From Candidatus Thorarchaeota archaeon (GTDB lineage Archaea > Asgardarchaeota > Thorarchaeia > Thorarchaeales > Thorarchaeaceae): a DNA stretch of 10,256 nucleotides. Made by a program: the position numbers and the translations under genes. How positions within the stretch are numbered: position 1 is the first letter of the stretch; each line of letters starts with the position of its first letter. The stretch lies in assembly GCA_013138615.1 (NCBI GenBank), contig WTCK01000184.1, forward strand, positions 1 to 10,256, written 5' to 3'. Shown here in pieces: positions 1-6,790 of the stretch. Below the pieces are notes generated by a model, which worked only from the letters and a program-made list of their open reading frames with translations, was not told the origin of the DNA and did not search any database.

Positions 1-252
1 TCTAGATGCCGAGAATAGGTCTCAGTGTAGGTTGAATCATCGATGCTGCCCTCTTTCTTTGCATCCGTAGTCCCTGGCAATGAAGGTCACCTCACGTCTT
101 CTTCGAGTGTTCAGGATTTAAGGATTCCTTTGAAGAAGTACCATCGACGGTAGCTTCTGATAACAAATGAAAGTTTGAGTCACAATATTGTGTCGGGTCG
201 GCAATGCTTATTTGTTGATATACAATGGAATTACTTGAAGAGGGATATTCCC
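1..252. other. Intergenic region upstream of MBF1
   Basis: No convincing coding region was found on either strand; the frames that are open are only about 20 codons long. Two small symmetric elements are visible: AAGGATTCCTT at 120-130 (5-base arms around one central base) and a perfect 12-base palindrome CACAATATTGTG at 181-192. An AT-rich stretch around 215-225 (GATATAC) could be promoter-like. It lies so close to the GTG start that a transcript from it would begin after the Shine-Dalgarno site, so it is a weak promoter candidate. Confidence 0.5.
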
Positions 253-828
253 GTGCCAAGCTGTGAGTTATGTGGTCGAAACATGAAAGGTGCTGGCCGT
301 AATGTCACCATAGAGGGTGCTGACATGCTTGTATGTCCACAGTGTGCCGCCAAGTTTGGAGGACACACAAGGGATCCCGCTCCAAGAAGAATCCATTCAG
401 CTCCGAAAAGGCCCTCATGGATAGGCGGCCCGCCTGAACCTTCAAGGGCTCCTCCTACCTCCGCACCTCCACGAGCTGGCGTCAAACGAAGGCCAAAGCC
501 CAGAGGTGCTTTGCTCGACGATATGATTCTGATTGAGGACTACGCACAAGCTATTCGAGGTGCTAGGCAGAAGAGGAATCTGAACCAAGAGGAGCTTGCC
601 CAAAAAATCGGTGAGAGAGTTTCGACTCTGCAAGGCATTGAATCTGGCAGGCTAAAGCCCACCAAAAAGACGATTCGGGGGTTAGAGAGAGAGCTTGAAA
701 TCTCTCTGCTGGAATCTATCGGACCTGTGCCGATAAAGAGTGATCGCGCGCAGTCGGGAGGAAGCCCCACACTCGGAGATGTTGTACGTATCAAACGAAA
801 GAAGTCTCAAAAAGACAAAGCCACGTAA
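253..828 (+). CDS. mbf1: Multiprotein bridging factor 1 (zinc ribbon + Cro/C1 HTH)
   Basis: This is the archaeal MBF1, a transcription-associated protein related to the eukaryotic coactivator that bridges TBP and regulators; archaeal MBF1 is also reported to associate with ribosomes. The 191-residue protein has an N-terminal zinc ribbon (C4-x2-C7 and C28-x2-C31). A long Pro/Arg-rich linker follows at about 41-85. A Cro/C1-type helix-turn-helix occupies about 95-153, with the hallmark pattern R-x-x-R-N-L-N-Q-E-E-L-A and an I-E-S-G-R turn. A basic tail (RIKRKKSQKDK) ends it. I chose GTG 253 because the protein then begins MPSCELCGR, as the family does, and AGAGGGA at 239-245 lies 7 bases upstream. 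The frame stays open upstream to TTG 175, but those 26 residues do not look like MBF1. TFE follows on the same strand. Confidence 0.9.
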   Translation: MPSCELCGRNMKGAGRNVTIEGADMLVCPQCAAKFGGHTRDPAPRRIHSAPKRPSWIGGPPEPSRAPPTSAPPRAGVKRRPKPRGALLDDMILIEDYAQAIRGARQKRNLNQEELAQKIGERVSTLQGIESGRLKPTKKTIRGLERELEISLLESIGPVPIKSDRAQSGGSPTLGDVVRIKRKKSQKDKAT

Positions 829-832
829 TAGC

Positions 833-841
833 TCTTATATA
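833..841 (+). promoter_or_regulatory. Possible archaeal TATA box upstream of TFE
   Basis: CTTATATAG lies just after the MBF1 stop, in the 122-base gap before TFE. It resembles an archaeal TATA element and would put initiation near 865, giving a leader of roughly 85 bases. A second AT-rich element (CATATATC, 870-877) is a closer alternative. This is inferred from base pattern only; TFE could instead be read through from MBF1. Confidence 0.3.
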
Positions 842-950
842 GTATCTAAACCATTACTATTACAGGGCCATATATCTCAACTAACATGTTTCAATGATAG
901 TACGAAACTAGTCGGCCATCCAGATTCAATATGTTAAGGTGACTACTTCC

Positions 951-1472
951 ATGGTACACAGCTCCTTCAATCATGACCTTTTTCGTCTTGTAGTGGAGGA
1001 GATAGCAGGGAAAGAGGGAGTCGATGTATCAACAGTTCTCGTGAACACTGAAGAAACAACTGATGAGGAAATCGCTACAAAGACCGATCTTAAGCTGAAT
1101 GCAGTTCGCAGAATACTATACAAACTTCACGACAATCATCTCGCATCGTACAGACGAATCCGTGACACTAACACTGGCTGGTTTCTGTACTATTGGCGTA
1201 TCGATCCAAAAAAGGCTCAATCTCTCGTGAACAGAAAGAAAATGATGGTTTTGAACCTGCTAGAACAACGATTAGAACACGAGAGCAACAACGATTTGTA
1301 TACCTGTGTAAACAGGGATTCCTCTCCGGTCCCCTTTGAGGAAGCAATGAGCCTCTCGTTCCGGTGTCCTGTATGCAATAGCCAACTGGAGTATGTAAAT
1401 AACGAGAAGGCAATCAACTTTCTCCGCAAGCGCGTGGAAGAACTCAAAGCCGACCTGAAGGCCCCCTCGTAG
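951..1472 (+). CDS. tfe: Transcription factor E (TFIIE-alpha homologue)
   Basis: TFE is the archaeal homologue of the TFIIE alpha subunit; it stabilises the open promoter complex together with TBP, TFB and RNA polymerase. The 173-residue protein starts with a winged-helix domain (about 5-90), including T-D-E-E-I-A-T-K-T-D-L and V-R-R-I-L-Y-K-L. A charged helix follows (about 92-112), then a zinc-ribbon region (about 116-150) with the family phrase F-E-E-A-M...F-R-C-P-V-C, and a C-terminal coiled helix. Only three of the usual four zinc ligands are present: C119, C139 and C142. The expected partner of C119 is R122 (C-V-N-R). ATG 951 is preferred because AAGGTGA at 936-942 lies 8 bases upstream; GTG 939 overlaps that site and would add four residues. 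DUF2110 lies 85 bases downstream. Confidence 0.9.
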   Translation: MVHSSFNHDLFRLVVEEIAGKEGVDVSTVLVNTEETTDEEIATKTDLKLNAVRRILYKLHDNHLASYRRIRDTNTGWFLYYWRIDPKKAQSLVNRKKMMVLNLLEQRLEHESNNDLYTCVNRDSSPVPFEEAMSLSFRCPVCNSQLEYVNNEKAINFLRKRVEELKADLKAPS

Positions 1473-1557
1473 TTTCTCCATGTTGCAGGAAACTGGCTCG
1501 TGTGCAAAAGGTACTTAGCAATTGCATAGATGCCATCTTTGTCAGGAAGGGCCATAT

Positions 1558-2328
1558 TTGAAGATAACACTCATTGCTCGGGCATACGGTCCGTATCGAG
1601 GACGCATACTAGGTCTGATAAAATCTGAAATTTCAAACATGATTTCAGAACTCGACGCAGAGGTACAGAAGGCAGCTACTGACAAGAGAGGCCACATCAT
1701 CCTCTCAATCACAGGAAACGAAGAGGAATTCATCGCTAATGTTCTGAATCGTGAGTACGGTATAGTACCAAAACCAGAGAAGCTCACGATTGGACAAGTT
1801 GAAAATGGTTACCTTGTGGACGTCGGCAAAGTGGGATATGGACTATACGTGAATGTTGGTGTTTCAAAACCGAGTCATATGGACGCTTTGCTACCGTTGC
1901 ACAAGATTCGCAATCAGCTTGAGATGCCGAAAACTCCACTGCGAAAAATCGCCAGAGCCCTTATCCTTGTTGACAATCTCCCTGTTGAAGTGGTATTGAC
2001 TGGCATTGACACGCACAACTCTAAGATAGAGGCAGAGTTCAGCAAGCAGACTCTCGATAGAATCGAACGGTGGAGCAAGGATGATCATGATCGCCTCCTT
2101 GTTTTCGGGGTTACCAGAGAGCTACTTGACAGAGTTCTCTCAAAATCGGGCCATGAAGGGGACATCTACAGAATTGAGAGGATTGGTCCTTTCGAGTATT
2201 CTCTAAGATGCAAACGAAGCACACGTGCTTCAGGGATAGTCACAGCCATCGGGCCCAAACTAAGGGGCGTTCCAATGCATTTAGTCATTCCGCGCGAAAT
2301 GGAGGCGATTCGCGATGCCAAGACTTGA
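1558..2328 (+). CDS. DUF2110 family protein
   Basis: This looks like the archaeal DUF2110 family, whose function is unknown and whose gene often lies near tfe. The 256-residue protein begins MKITLIARAYGPYRGR. It has a central stretch (about 77-120: G-Q-V-E-N-G-Y-L-V-D-V-G-K-V-G-Y-G-L-Y-V-N-V-G-V) that resembles an S1/OB-like RNA-binding fold. The C-terminal part (about 180-247) carries a Cys-containing segment and L-R-G-V-P-M-H-L-V-I-P. TTG 1558 is chosen because AGGAAGG at 1544-1550 lies 7 bases upstream. A TTG at 1522 would add 12 residues with a CHLC motif but has no clear ribosome binding site. The 3' end overlaps the next gene by 14 bases, so the two are probably co-translated. Family assignment is by recognition of sequence pattern and context; the RNA-binding idea is inference. 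Confidence 0.75.
   Translation: MKITLIARAYGPYRGRILGLIKSEISNMISELDAEVQKAATDKRGHIILSITGNEEEFIANVLNREYGIVPKPEKLTIGQVENGYLVDVGKVGYGLYVNVGVSKPSHMDALLPLHKIRNQLEMPKTPLRKIARALILVDNLPVEVVLTGIDTHNSKIEAEFSKQTLDRIERWSKDDHDRLLVFGVTRELLDRVLSKSGHEGDIYRIERIGPFEYSLRCKRSTRASGIVTAIGPKLRGVPMHLVIPREMEAIRDAKT
2301..2308 (+). promoter_or_regulatory. Ribosome binding site inside DUF2110 for the methyltransferase
   Basis: GGAGGCGA lies within the last codons of the DUF2110 gene, 6 bases before ATG 2315. It fixes the start of the methyltransferase and shows that the two genes are read from one mRNA with an overlap. Confidence 0.7.
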
Positions 2329-2992
2329 TGTCTGGCTCACAGAACAAAAACTGTTCTCATCTCGCCAAGTGGCAAAACGTGCGATACGAGCTGGCGGTGT
2401 TACGGTCGATGGAAAACTAGCCAAACCATCAACTTGGATTTCAGGCAAAGAAAAGATTCTAGTCAATGACCGTGCATCCAATACTCCACAGGGTTACTCC
2501 AAACTGATGGCGATAGAATCCGCACTCGACATTCAGTTTGTTAGCCCTGGCATCTTGGCTCTCGATATCGGCAGTTCAGCTGGTGGGTTCCTGACCTATC
2601 TGGCAGAGAAGGGCGCCAAAGCTATCGGTCTCGAATTTTCAGGAGATTTCTTTATCCAATTGAGCGCAATCTCGGAAAAATATCCAGATGTTTCGGTTCT
2701 CTTATGTGATGCATTTGAAGTCGACCCTATGATTATCTGCGGCCCAAATGAGCTCGATCTTCTACTTGTGGACGTCACAACAAATCCCGATAATACAATT
2801 ACCTTGACAAAACGATTTACGCCTTTGTTGAAGCGAGGCGGCATGATTGTCGTAGCGATGAAAATCAAACCAACAAGTGAGGAATTACATATTCTACAGG
2901 ATAGGCTGGCTGAGCTCGGTTATAGGGATATTCAGAAGGTTGTCTTAAATCAATCTCGGCAAGAAGTGCATCTAATCGCCACTCACCAGTAA
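2315..2992 (+). CDS. S4-domain RrmJ/TlyA-like RNA methyltransferase
   Basis: This is a predicted S-adenosylmethionine-dependent RNA 2'-O-methyltransferase of the TlyA type (S4 plus FtsJ/RrmJ domains). Residues 1-50 form an S4 RNA-binding domain (R-L-D-V-W-L, S-S-R-Q-V-A-K-R-A-I, G-G-V-T-V-D-G). The Rossmann-type methyltransferase follows, with the SAM motif A-L-D-I-G-S-S-A-G-G-F at 82-92. The K-D-K-E tetrad of 2'-O-methyltransferases can be placed at K63 (Y-S-K-L), D153 (L-L-V-D-V), K183 (V-V-A-M-K) and E217 (S-R-Q-E-V-H-L). At 225 residues it is shorter than bacterial TlyA (about 270). The substrate is probably rRNA, but nothing in the sequence identifies the nucleotide. It overlaps DUF2110 by 14 bases, and a tRNA-Val gene starts 40 bases after its stop. 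Confidence 0.78.
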   Translation: MPRLDVWLTEQKLFSSRQVAKRAIRAGGVTVDGKLAKPSTWISGKEKILVNDRASNTPQGYSKLMAIESALDIQFVSPGILALDIGSSAGGFLTYLAEKGAKAIGLEFSGDFFIQLSAISEKYPDVSVLLCDAFEVDPMIICGPNELDLLLVDVTTNPDNTITLTKRFTPLLKRGGMIVVAMKIKPTSEELHILQDRLAELGYRDIQKVVLNQSRQEVHLIATHQ

Positions 2993-2998
2993 GCAACG

Positions 2999-3006
2999 CT
3001 TTTATT
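2999..3006 (+). promoter_or_regulatory. Possible box A for the tRNA-Val/tRNA-Leu genes
   Basis: CTTTTATT ends 26 bases before the first base of tRNA-Val, about the spacing expected for an archaeal TATA box when transcription starts at or just before the tRNA. It is a single AT-rich element judged by position alone. Confidence 0.4.
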
Positions 3007-3032
3007 CAGCCTACTGTTTGACACGCCTCACA

Positions 3033-3141
3033 GGGGCGGTAGTCTAGCCCGGCTATGATGTCTCGCTTACACCGAGAATCCAATAAGCATGAAGCTTGTT
3101 GGCCTCGAAGGTCGCTGGTTCAAATCCGGCTCGCCCCACCA
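3033..3141 (+). tRNA. tRNA-Val(UAC) with intron in the variable region
   Basis: The acceptor stem is GGGGCGG (3033-3039) with TCGCCCC (3131-3137), then discriminator A and an encoded CCA (3139-3141). The anticodon stem TCTCG/CGAGA (3061-3065, 3073-3077) closes a standard seven-base loop CTTACAC, so the anticodon is UAC (Val) and nothing interrupts the anticodon loop. The T arm is GCTGG-TTCAAAT-CCGGC (3114-3130). Between the anticodon stem and the T stem there are 36 bases instead of five. Removing 3079-3109 leaves AGGTC, a typical archaeal variable loop. The D stem has a U13-U22 mismatch, which also occurs in the tRNA-Thr gene of this window. Confidence 0.92.
3079..3109 (+). other. 31-base non-canonical intron of tRNA-Val (position 44/45)
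   Basis: The intron folds into a nine-pair hairpin (3080-3088 with 3094-3102, one G-U pair, loop ATGAA). Exon CGAG (3073-3076) pairs with intron CTCG (3104-3107), giving the four-pair central helix of a bulge-helix-bulge. The flanking bulges are AAT (3077-3079) and AAG (3108-3110). Cutting after the second base of each bulge restores the standard tRNA. One unpaired base (C3103) makes the motif slightly relaxed. GAA occurs at both junctions, so the exact cut sites are ambiguous by up to three bases without changing the product. Confidence 0.8.
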
Positions 3142-3239
3142 TACTTCTAATACACCTGTCATCAATCACCAAAGCATTGAAGAGCCAATTTGCTTGCCCA
3201 GAGTCTTGCGGTGAGTTCCTGCGGGTTTGACCAGAGCAA
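3142..3239. other. Spacer between tRNA-Val and tRNA-Leu
   Basis: These 98 bases hold no open frame of note and no recognisable RNA gene. GCTTGC (3192-3197) is complementary to GCAAGC (3236-3241), which runs into the tRNA-Leu acceptor, so part of the spacer could pair around the tRNA-Leu 5' end in a joint precursor. There is no strong T-run, so read-through from Val to Leu is plausible. Confidence 0.35.
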
Positions 3240-3361
3240 GCGGGAGTAGCCAAGAATGGTCAAAGGCGGCGGACTTAAGATCTTATGAAGATAAGGGGTC
3301 ATTCGAATGAGATATCCGCTCTCGTAGGAGTCCGTGGGTTCAAGTCCCACCTCCCGCACCA
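3240..3361 (+). tRNA. tRNA-Leu(UAA) with canonical intron
   Basis: The acceptor stem is GCGGGAG (3240-3246) with CTCCCGC (3351-3357), then A and an encoded CCA (3359-3361). The D stem is GCC/GGC. The anticodon stem is GCGGA (3269-3273) with TCCGC (3315-3319), and the loop reads CTTAAG before the intron, so the anticodon is UAA (Leu). A long class II variable arm (3320-3333; CTC-GTAG-GAG) supports leucine. The T arm is GTGGG-TTCAAGT-CCCAC. The intron lies at the standard 37/38 site. Confidence 0.94.
3280..3313 (+). other. 34-base intron of tRNA-Leu (position 37/38)
   Basis: Exon CTTA (3274-3277, positions 32-35) pairs with intron TGAG (3308-3311), with one G-U pair, to form the central helix. 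The bulges are AGA (3278-3280) and ATA (3312-3314), and cutting after the second base of each gives the 37/38 junction. Inside, CTTAT (3282-3286) pairs with ATAAG (3291-3295), and TCAT/ATGA near 3299-3310 could form a competing small hairpin. Confidence 0.82.
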
Positions 3362-3413
3362 ATCCTTCTAAAAGTGAAACATCCATCTGAGTACAAAACA
3401 GCTTCTGGGCGAA

Positions 3414-3421
3414 GATTTATG
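3414..3421 (+). promoter_or_regulatory. Possible TATA element for gatDE
   Basis: ATTTATGA lies about 40 bases before the GatD start region. Initiation about 25 bases downstream would give a short leader containing the AGGTGA site. The call rests on position and AT content only. Confidence 0.3.
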
Positions 3422-3456
3422 ACCACGCCAAAGGCGAAGAGTTGCGGAACTCATAG

Positions 3457-4821
3457 GTGAGGATGGCATTGACTCTGAATGACTCTGGTTATAGGGGCCT
3501 AGTTCTTGAGAAACTATCCGCTGCTGGCGCAAAGGTCGGTAATACAATCACAATCGACCATCAAGGACGAGAGTATGTAGGCATTCTTATGCCTCGCGCA
3601 CAGGTTGGACGCGATCCCGACCATGTTGTGATAAAGCTCATTTCGGGATACAATGTTGGCATTCGGCTGAATGAGTTGTCTAAAATTCACTCGGTTAAAT
3701 CGGGAAAGAGAAGAAAGCGGCCCGCAGAAAAGGCTACATCCAAAGCATATTCCAATCTGCCTACCGTTTCAATTTTGAGTACTGGGGGTACGATTGCAAG
3801 CAAGGTAGACTATCAGACTGGCGCTGTTAATCCTGCATTGTCTGCACAGGATCTCTATGATACAGTTCCCGAGCTCAAGGATCATGCGAACATTCACGCT
3901 CGCATTGTAATGAGCGTTCTTTCAGAGAACATTCAACCTGCCGATTGGACGAAGATTGCTAGAAGTGTTTCATCCGAAATCAAGAAGAGAGTAGACGGAG
4001 TTGTCATTGCTCATGGCACTGATACGCTCGGAATCACTTCTGCTGCGCTTGCTTTTGCACTCCAAGATTTACCTGTTCCAGTCGTTCTTGTAGGCTCCCA
4101 AAGGTCATCTGATAGACCGTCTTCTGATGCTGCTATGAACCTGATTAGAGCAACTGATTTCGTCGGGCATGCGAATGCTGCAGAGATTATGGTGGTAATG
4201 CACGGTGAAACAGATGATACATTCGCATATGCACACAGGGGAACTCGAGTGCGTAAGTGCCACACTAGCAGAAGGGATGCTTTCCAGTCAGTTAACCACA
4301 GTCCCTTATTCAGAATAGATGAAACGAACATAGTTGAGCTGTCTGCTCCTCTTCTGCCACGAAATCCCGAGCGCAAACTCAAGTTGAAGCCCAAGTTTGA
4401 TGATCGTGTCGCTATCGTGAACACTTTCCCAGGAATCAAACCTGATGTGATTGATGCGTACATCGACAACGGATACAGAGGACTTGTACTGGCTGGAACT
4501 GGTCTTGGACATGCTCCTGAACACATTCATCCAACACTGAAACGAGCCATAGACGCTGGCGTCATTGTGGCCATGACAAGCCAATGCATCTGGGGGCGTG
4601 TCAACATGAACGTATATCGACCAGGCGTGGAGATGCTCGAAATGGGCGTCATATCATGTGAGAATATGCTAACCGAAACAGCGGCTGTCAAGCTAATGTG
4701 GCTTCTTGCAAACATGAAAACTCTAGAGAAGACACACGATGCAATGTCTGAGTGCATCGTTGGCGAGATAAACATGCGAACTGAACAGTCCGAGTATCGA
4801 ATACAGTCGGAGGTCAGTTGA
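3457..4821 (+). CDS. gatD: Glu-tRNA(Gln) amidotransferase subunit D
   Basis: GatD is the asparaginase-type subunit of the archaeal GatDE amidotransferase. It releases ammonia from an amide donor, and GatE uses it to convert Glu-tRNA(Gln) to Gln-tRNA(Gln) in the cytoplasm. Counting from GTG 3457, the protein has 454 residues. An N-terminal beta-rich GatD domain spans about 10-80, with a basic linker at 82-97. The L-asparaginase fold follows from about 102 with S-T-G-G-T-I-A-S (T112), H-G-T-D-T (T188, D189) and V-R-K-C-H-T (K267), matching the T-T-D-K active site. The start is uncertain: ATG 3463 and TTG 3469 are in frame. The best Shine-Dalgarno site, AGGTGA at 3455-3460, overlaps the first codons and sits 8 bases before TTG 3469, so the real protein may be four residues shorter. 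Its stop codon abuts gatE. Confidence 0.95.
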   Translation: MRMALTLNDSGYRGLVLEKLSAAGAKVGNTITIDHQGREYVGILMPRAQVGRDPDHVVIKLISGYNVGIRLNELSKIHSVKSGKRRKRPAEKATSKAYSNLPTVSILSTGGTIASKVDYQTGAVNPALSAQDLYDTVPELKDHANIHARIVMSVLSENIQPADWTKIARSVSSEIKKRVDGVVIAHGTDTLGITSAALAFALQDLPVPVVLVGSQRSSDRPSSDAAMNLIRATDFVGHANAAEIMVVMHGETDDTFAYAHRGTRVRKCHTSRRDAFQSVNHSPLFRIDETNIVELSAPLLPRNPERKLKLKPKFDDRVAIVNTFPGIKPDVIDAYIDNGYRGLVLAGTGLGHAPEHIHPTLKRAIDAGVIVAMTSQCIWGRVNMNVYRPGVEMLEMGVISCENMLTETAAVKLMWLLANMKTLEKTHDAMSECIVGEINMRTEQSEYRIQSEVS

Positions 4822-6747
4822 GTGAGCGACACCGGTCGCTACAGGAAAATAGGCTTAATGGTGGGACTTGAACTTCATCAGCAACTCAATACATCTCGCA
4901 AGCTCTTCTGCCACTGTCCGACAATGATTCGTGACGACAAGCCTGACGGTGGGTTTGTGAGAAGACTCAGACCCACACAGAGCGAAATGGGCGCGGTTGA
5001 TCCCGCAGCACTTTTTGAGTTTCAAAGGAAGAAGAAATTCTATTACGAGTATTACAATGACACAACTTGCTTGGTGGAGGCTGACGAGGAGCCGCCTCAC
5101 AATCTGTGTGAAGAGTCCATCGATGTGGCTCTTACAATGGCTACATTCCTAGGTTCATCTCCGTTAGATGAGATACACGCAATGAGGAAAATCGTGATAG
5201 ATGGTAGCAACACAACTGGTTTTCAACGCACAGCCATTATTGCCATGGGTGGCAAAATCTTGGTGGGGACCAAAGAAATCGGCATACTGGCAATCAGCCT
5301 TGAAGAGGATGCGGCCCGCAAGATCGCAGATAATGACGAAGAGAACATGAAGATATATCGACTAGACAGATTAGGCATTCCTCTGATTGAGATTGCAACA
5401 GCTCCTGACATCAGAACTCCCTCCGAAGCTCAAGAAACTGCTTTGGCAATTGGTCTGCTTTTGAGATCCACTGGAAAGGTAAAGCGCGGACTTGGCACAA
5501 TCCGCCAAGATGTTAACGTGTCCATCAAGGGAGGGGCCATTATCGAAATCAAGGGATTTCAGCAACTCGACATGCTATCTACTCTTGTCGAACTAGAAGC
5601 CCTTCGGCAGGAGCGCTTGTTGGAGATACGCGACGCTCTACATGAGCGCAACATTTCTCCTAAGCAAATCAGTAGCGAACCGGTAGACGTCAGCGCAATC
5701 TTTGCAAAATCAGGCTCCAAGATGATTAAGAAGGCGTTGAAGGCCGGCCACACGATCTATGGGGTGCGGCTTCTAGGCTTTGCTGGGCTGGTAGGGCGTG
5801 AGTTGCAACCTGAGCGCAGGCTTGGCACAGAACTATCAGACTATGCCAAATTTTGGGGGGACGTAGGAGGCATCTTTCATACTGACGAACTGCCAAGATA
5901 TGGAATATCCGCACAAGAAGTAGTCCAATTGAGAGAAGCCGTAAGCGCAGGGACTCAGGATGCCGTAGTAATAGTCGCAGCCCCGAGGCGCAATTGCGTG
6001 GACGCACTTGAGGCGGTAGCGCGACGAGCACGTAAGGCAATTGACGGTGTGCCAACTGAAACCCGAACCCCACTGCCTAACGGAACGACGAAATATGCAC
6101 GCCCTCGCCCTGGCGCGGAGAGGATGTATCCGGAAACTGACGTGAGACCCGTAAAAATAACGCAGTCCCGTTTGAAGCGGGCTAGGAAAAACATGCCTGA
6201 AACCTTTGATAGCAAAGAGAAGCGATTCGTCAAGGAATATGGTCTCAGCAAAGACCTTGCGTCACAGATGGTGCGTTCTCTGAATCTTCCACTATTTGAG
6301 CAAATCATGAGCGAGATGAAAGCTCCTGCAACACTATTGGCCGTGACACTGGAGAATACGGTTGTAAGTCTCCATCGCGATGGTATTCCTATTGAACGGT
6401 TGGAGGATAATCACTTCCGGCAGCTCTTCGAATGCGTCACTAAAGCTGAAGTTTCTTCAGATGCAATCCCTGCAATTCTGACACATCTTGCGAATAATCC
6501 CACTTCTGGGATTCAAGATGCGCTGGATGCAACAGATCTTGGCAAAATAGATACTACCGAGCTCGAGAACTTGATTCGAGAGGTAGTGGAGGACCGAATT
6601 GACTTCGTACACGAACAAGGAGAGAGAGCACTCGGTGGGCTCATGGGTATTGCAATGAAGCAGCTAAGAGGAAAGGCCGACGGGAAAGTCATCAAGAAGC
6701 TTCTTGCAGCTGAGATTCAACGTGTTCTTGCGCCTGCTGAAGAATAG
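4822..6747 (+). CDS. gatE: Glu-tRNA(Gln) amidotransferase subunit E
   Basis: GatE is the tRNA-binding and amidating subunit of GatDE, found only in archaea. It activates the Glu side chain of Glu-tRNA(Gln) with ATP and transfers ammonia delivered from GatD. The 641-residue protein starts with the GatB/GatE cradle domain (G-L-E-L-H-Q-Q-L-N, then C-H-C-P). It continues with the core motifs D-G-S-N-T-T-G-F-Q-R-T (127-137), L-I-E-I-A-T-A-P-D (188-196) and R-Q-D-V-N-V-S (228-234). An AspRS-like insertion specific to GatE occupies about 285-405. The core then resumes with P-R-P-G-A-E-R-M-Y-P-E-T-D-V (428-441), followed by a helical tail ending in a YqeY-type domain (about 490-637). GTG 4822 follows the gatD stop with no gap; GGAGGT at 4809-4814 lies 7 bases upstream, inside gatD. 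Length and motifs are normal. Confidence 0.96.
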   Translation: MSDTGRYRKIGLMVGLELHQQLNTSRKLFCHCPTMIRDDKPDGGFVRRLRPTQSEMGAVDPAALFEFQRKKKFYYEYYNDTTCLVEADEEPPHNLCEESIDVALTMATFLGSSPLDEIHAMRKIVIDGSNTTGFQRTAIIAMGGKILVGTKEIGILAISLEEDAARKIADNDEENMKIYRLDRLGIPLIEIATAPDIRTPSEAQETALAIGLLLRSTGKVKRGLGTIRQDVNVSIKGGAIIEIKGFQQLDMLSTLVELEALRQERLLEIRDALHERNISPKQISSEPVDVSAIFAKSGSKMIKKALKAGHTIYGVRLLGFAGLVGRELQPERRLGTELSDYAKFWGDVGGIFHTDELPRYGISAQEVVQLREAVSAGTQDAVVIVAAPRRNCVDALEAVARRARKAIDGVPTETRTPLPNGTTKYARPRPGAERMYPETDVRPVKITQSRLKRARKNMPETFDSKEKRFVKEYGLSKDLASQMVRSLNLPLFEQIMSEMKAPATLLAVTLENTVVSLHRDGIPIERLEDNHFRQLFECVTKAEVSSDAIPAILTHLANNPTSGIQDALDATDLGKIDTTELENLIREVVEDRIDFVHEQGERALGGLMGIAMKQLRGKADGKVIKKLLAAEIQRVLAPAEE

Positions 6748-6754
6748 ATTTAAG
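6748..6754 (+). promoter_or_regulatory. Possible box A for tRNA-Met
   Basis: ATTTAAG directly follows the gatE stop and ends 36 bases before the tRNA-Met gene. That is slightly far but compatible with a short 5' leader. The evidence is weak and positional. Confidence 0.28.
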
Positions 6755-6790
6755 AGTCCGCACCATCGGCCCGTCTAACTTGAATCACGT

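Noticed and set aside
175..252. TTG-initiated 26-residue extension of MBF1
   Set aside because: It lacks family resemblance and spans the palindrome; GTG 253 gives the standard MBF1 N-terminus with a binding site.
740..937. 65-codon plus-strand frame overlapping the MBF1 end
   Set aside because: It covers the MBF1 C-terminus out of frame and the promoter region of tfe; composition is not protein-like.
3033..3113. Reading the tRNA-Val insert as a canonical 37/38 intron
   Set aside because: The 3' anticodon-stem strand CGAGA is adjacent to the loop; no later five-base segment pairs with TCTCG, so the insert must follow the stem.
4011..4526. 171-codon minus-strand frame within gatD
   Set aside because: It lies entirely under a well-recognised gene, is rich in Ser/Thr/Val as expected of an antisense reading, and matches no family.
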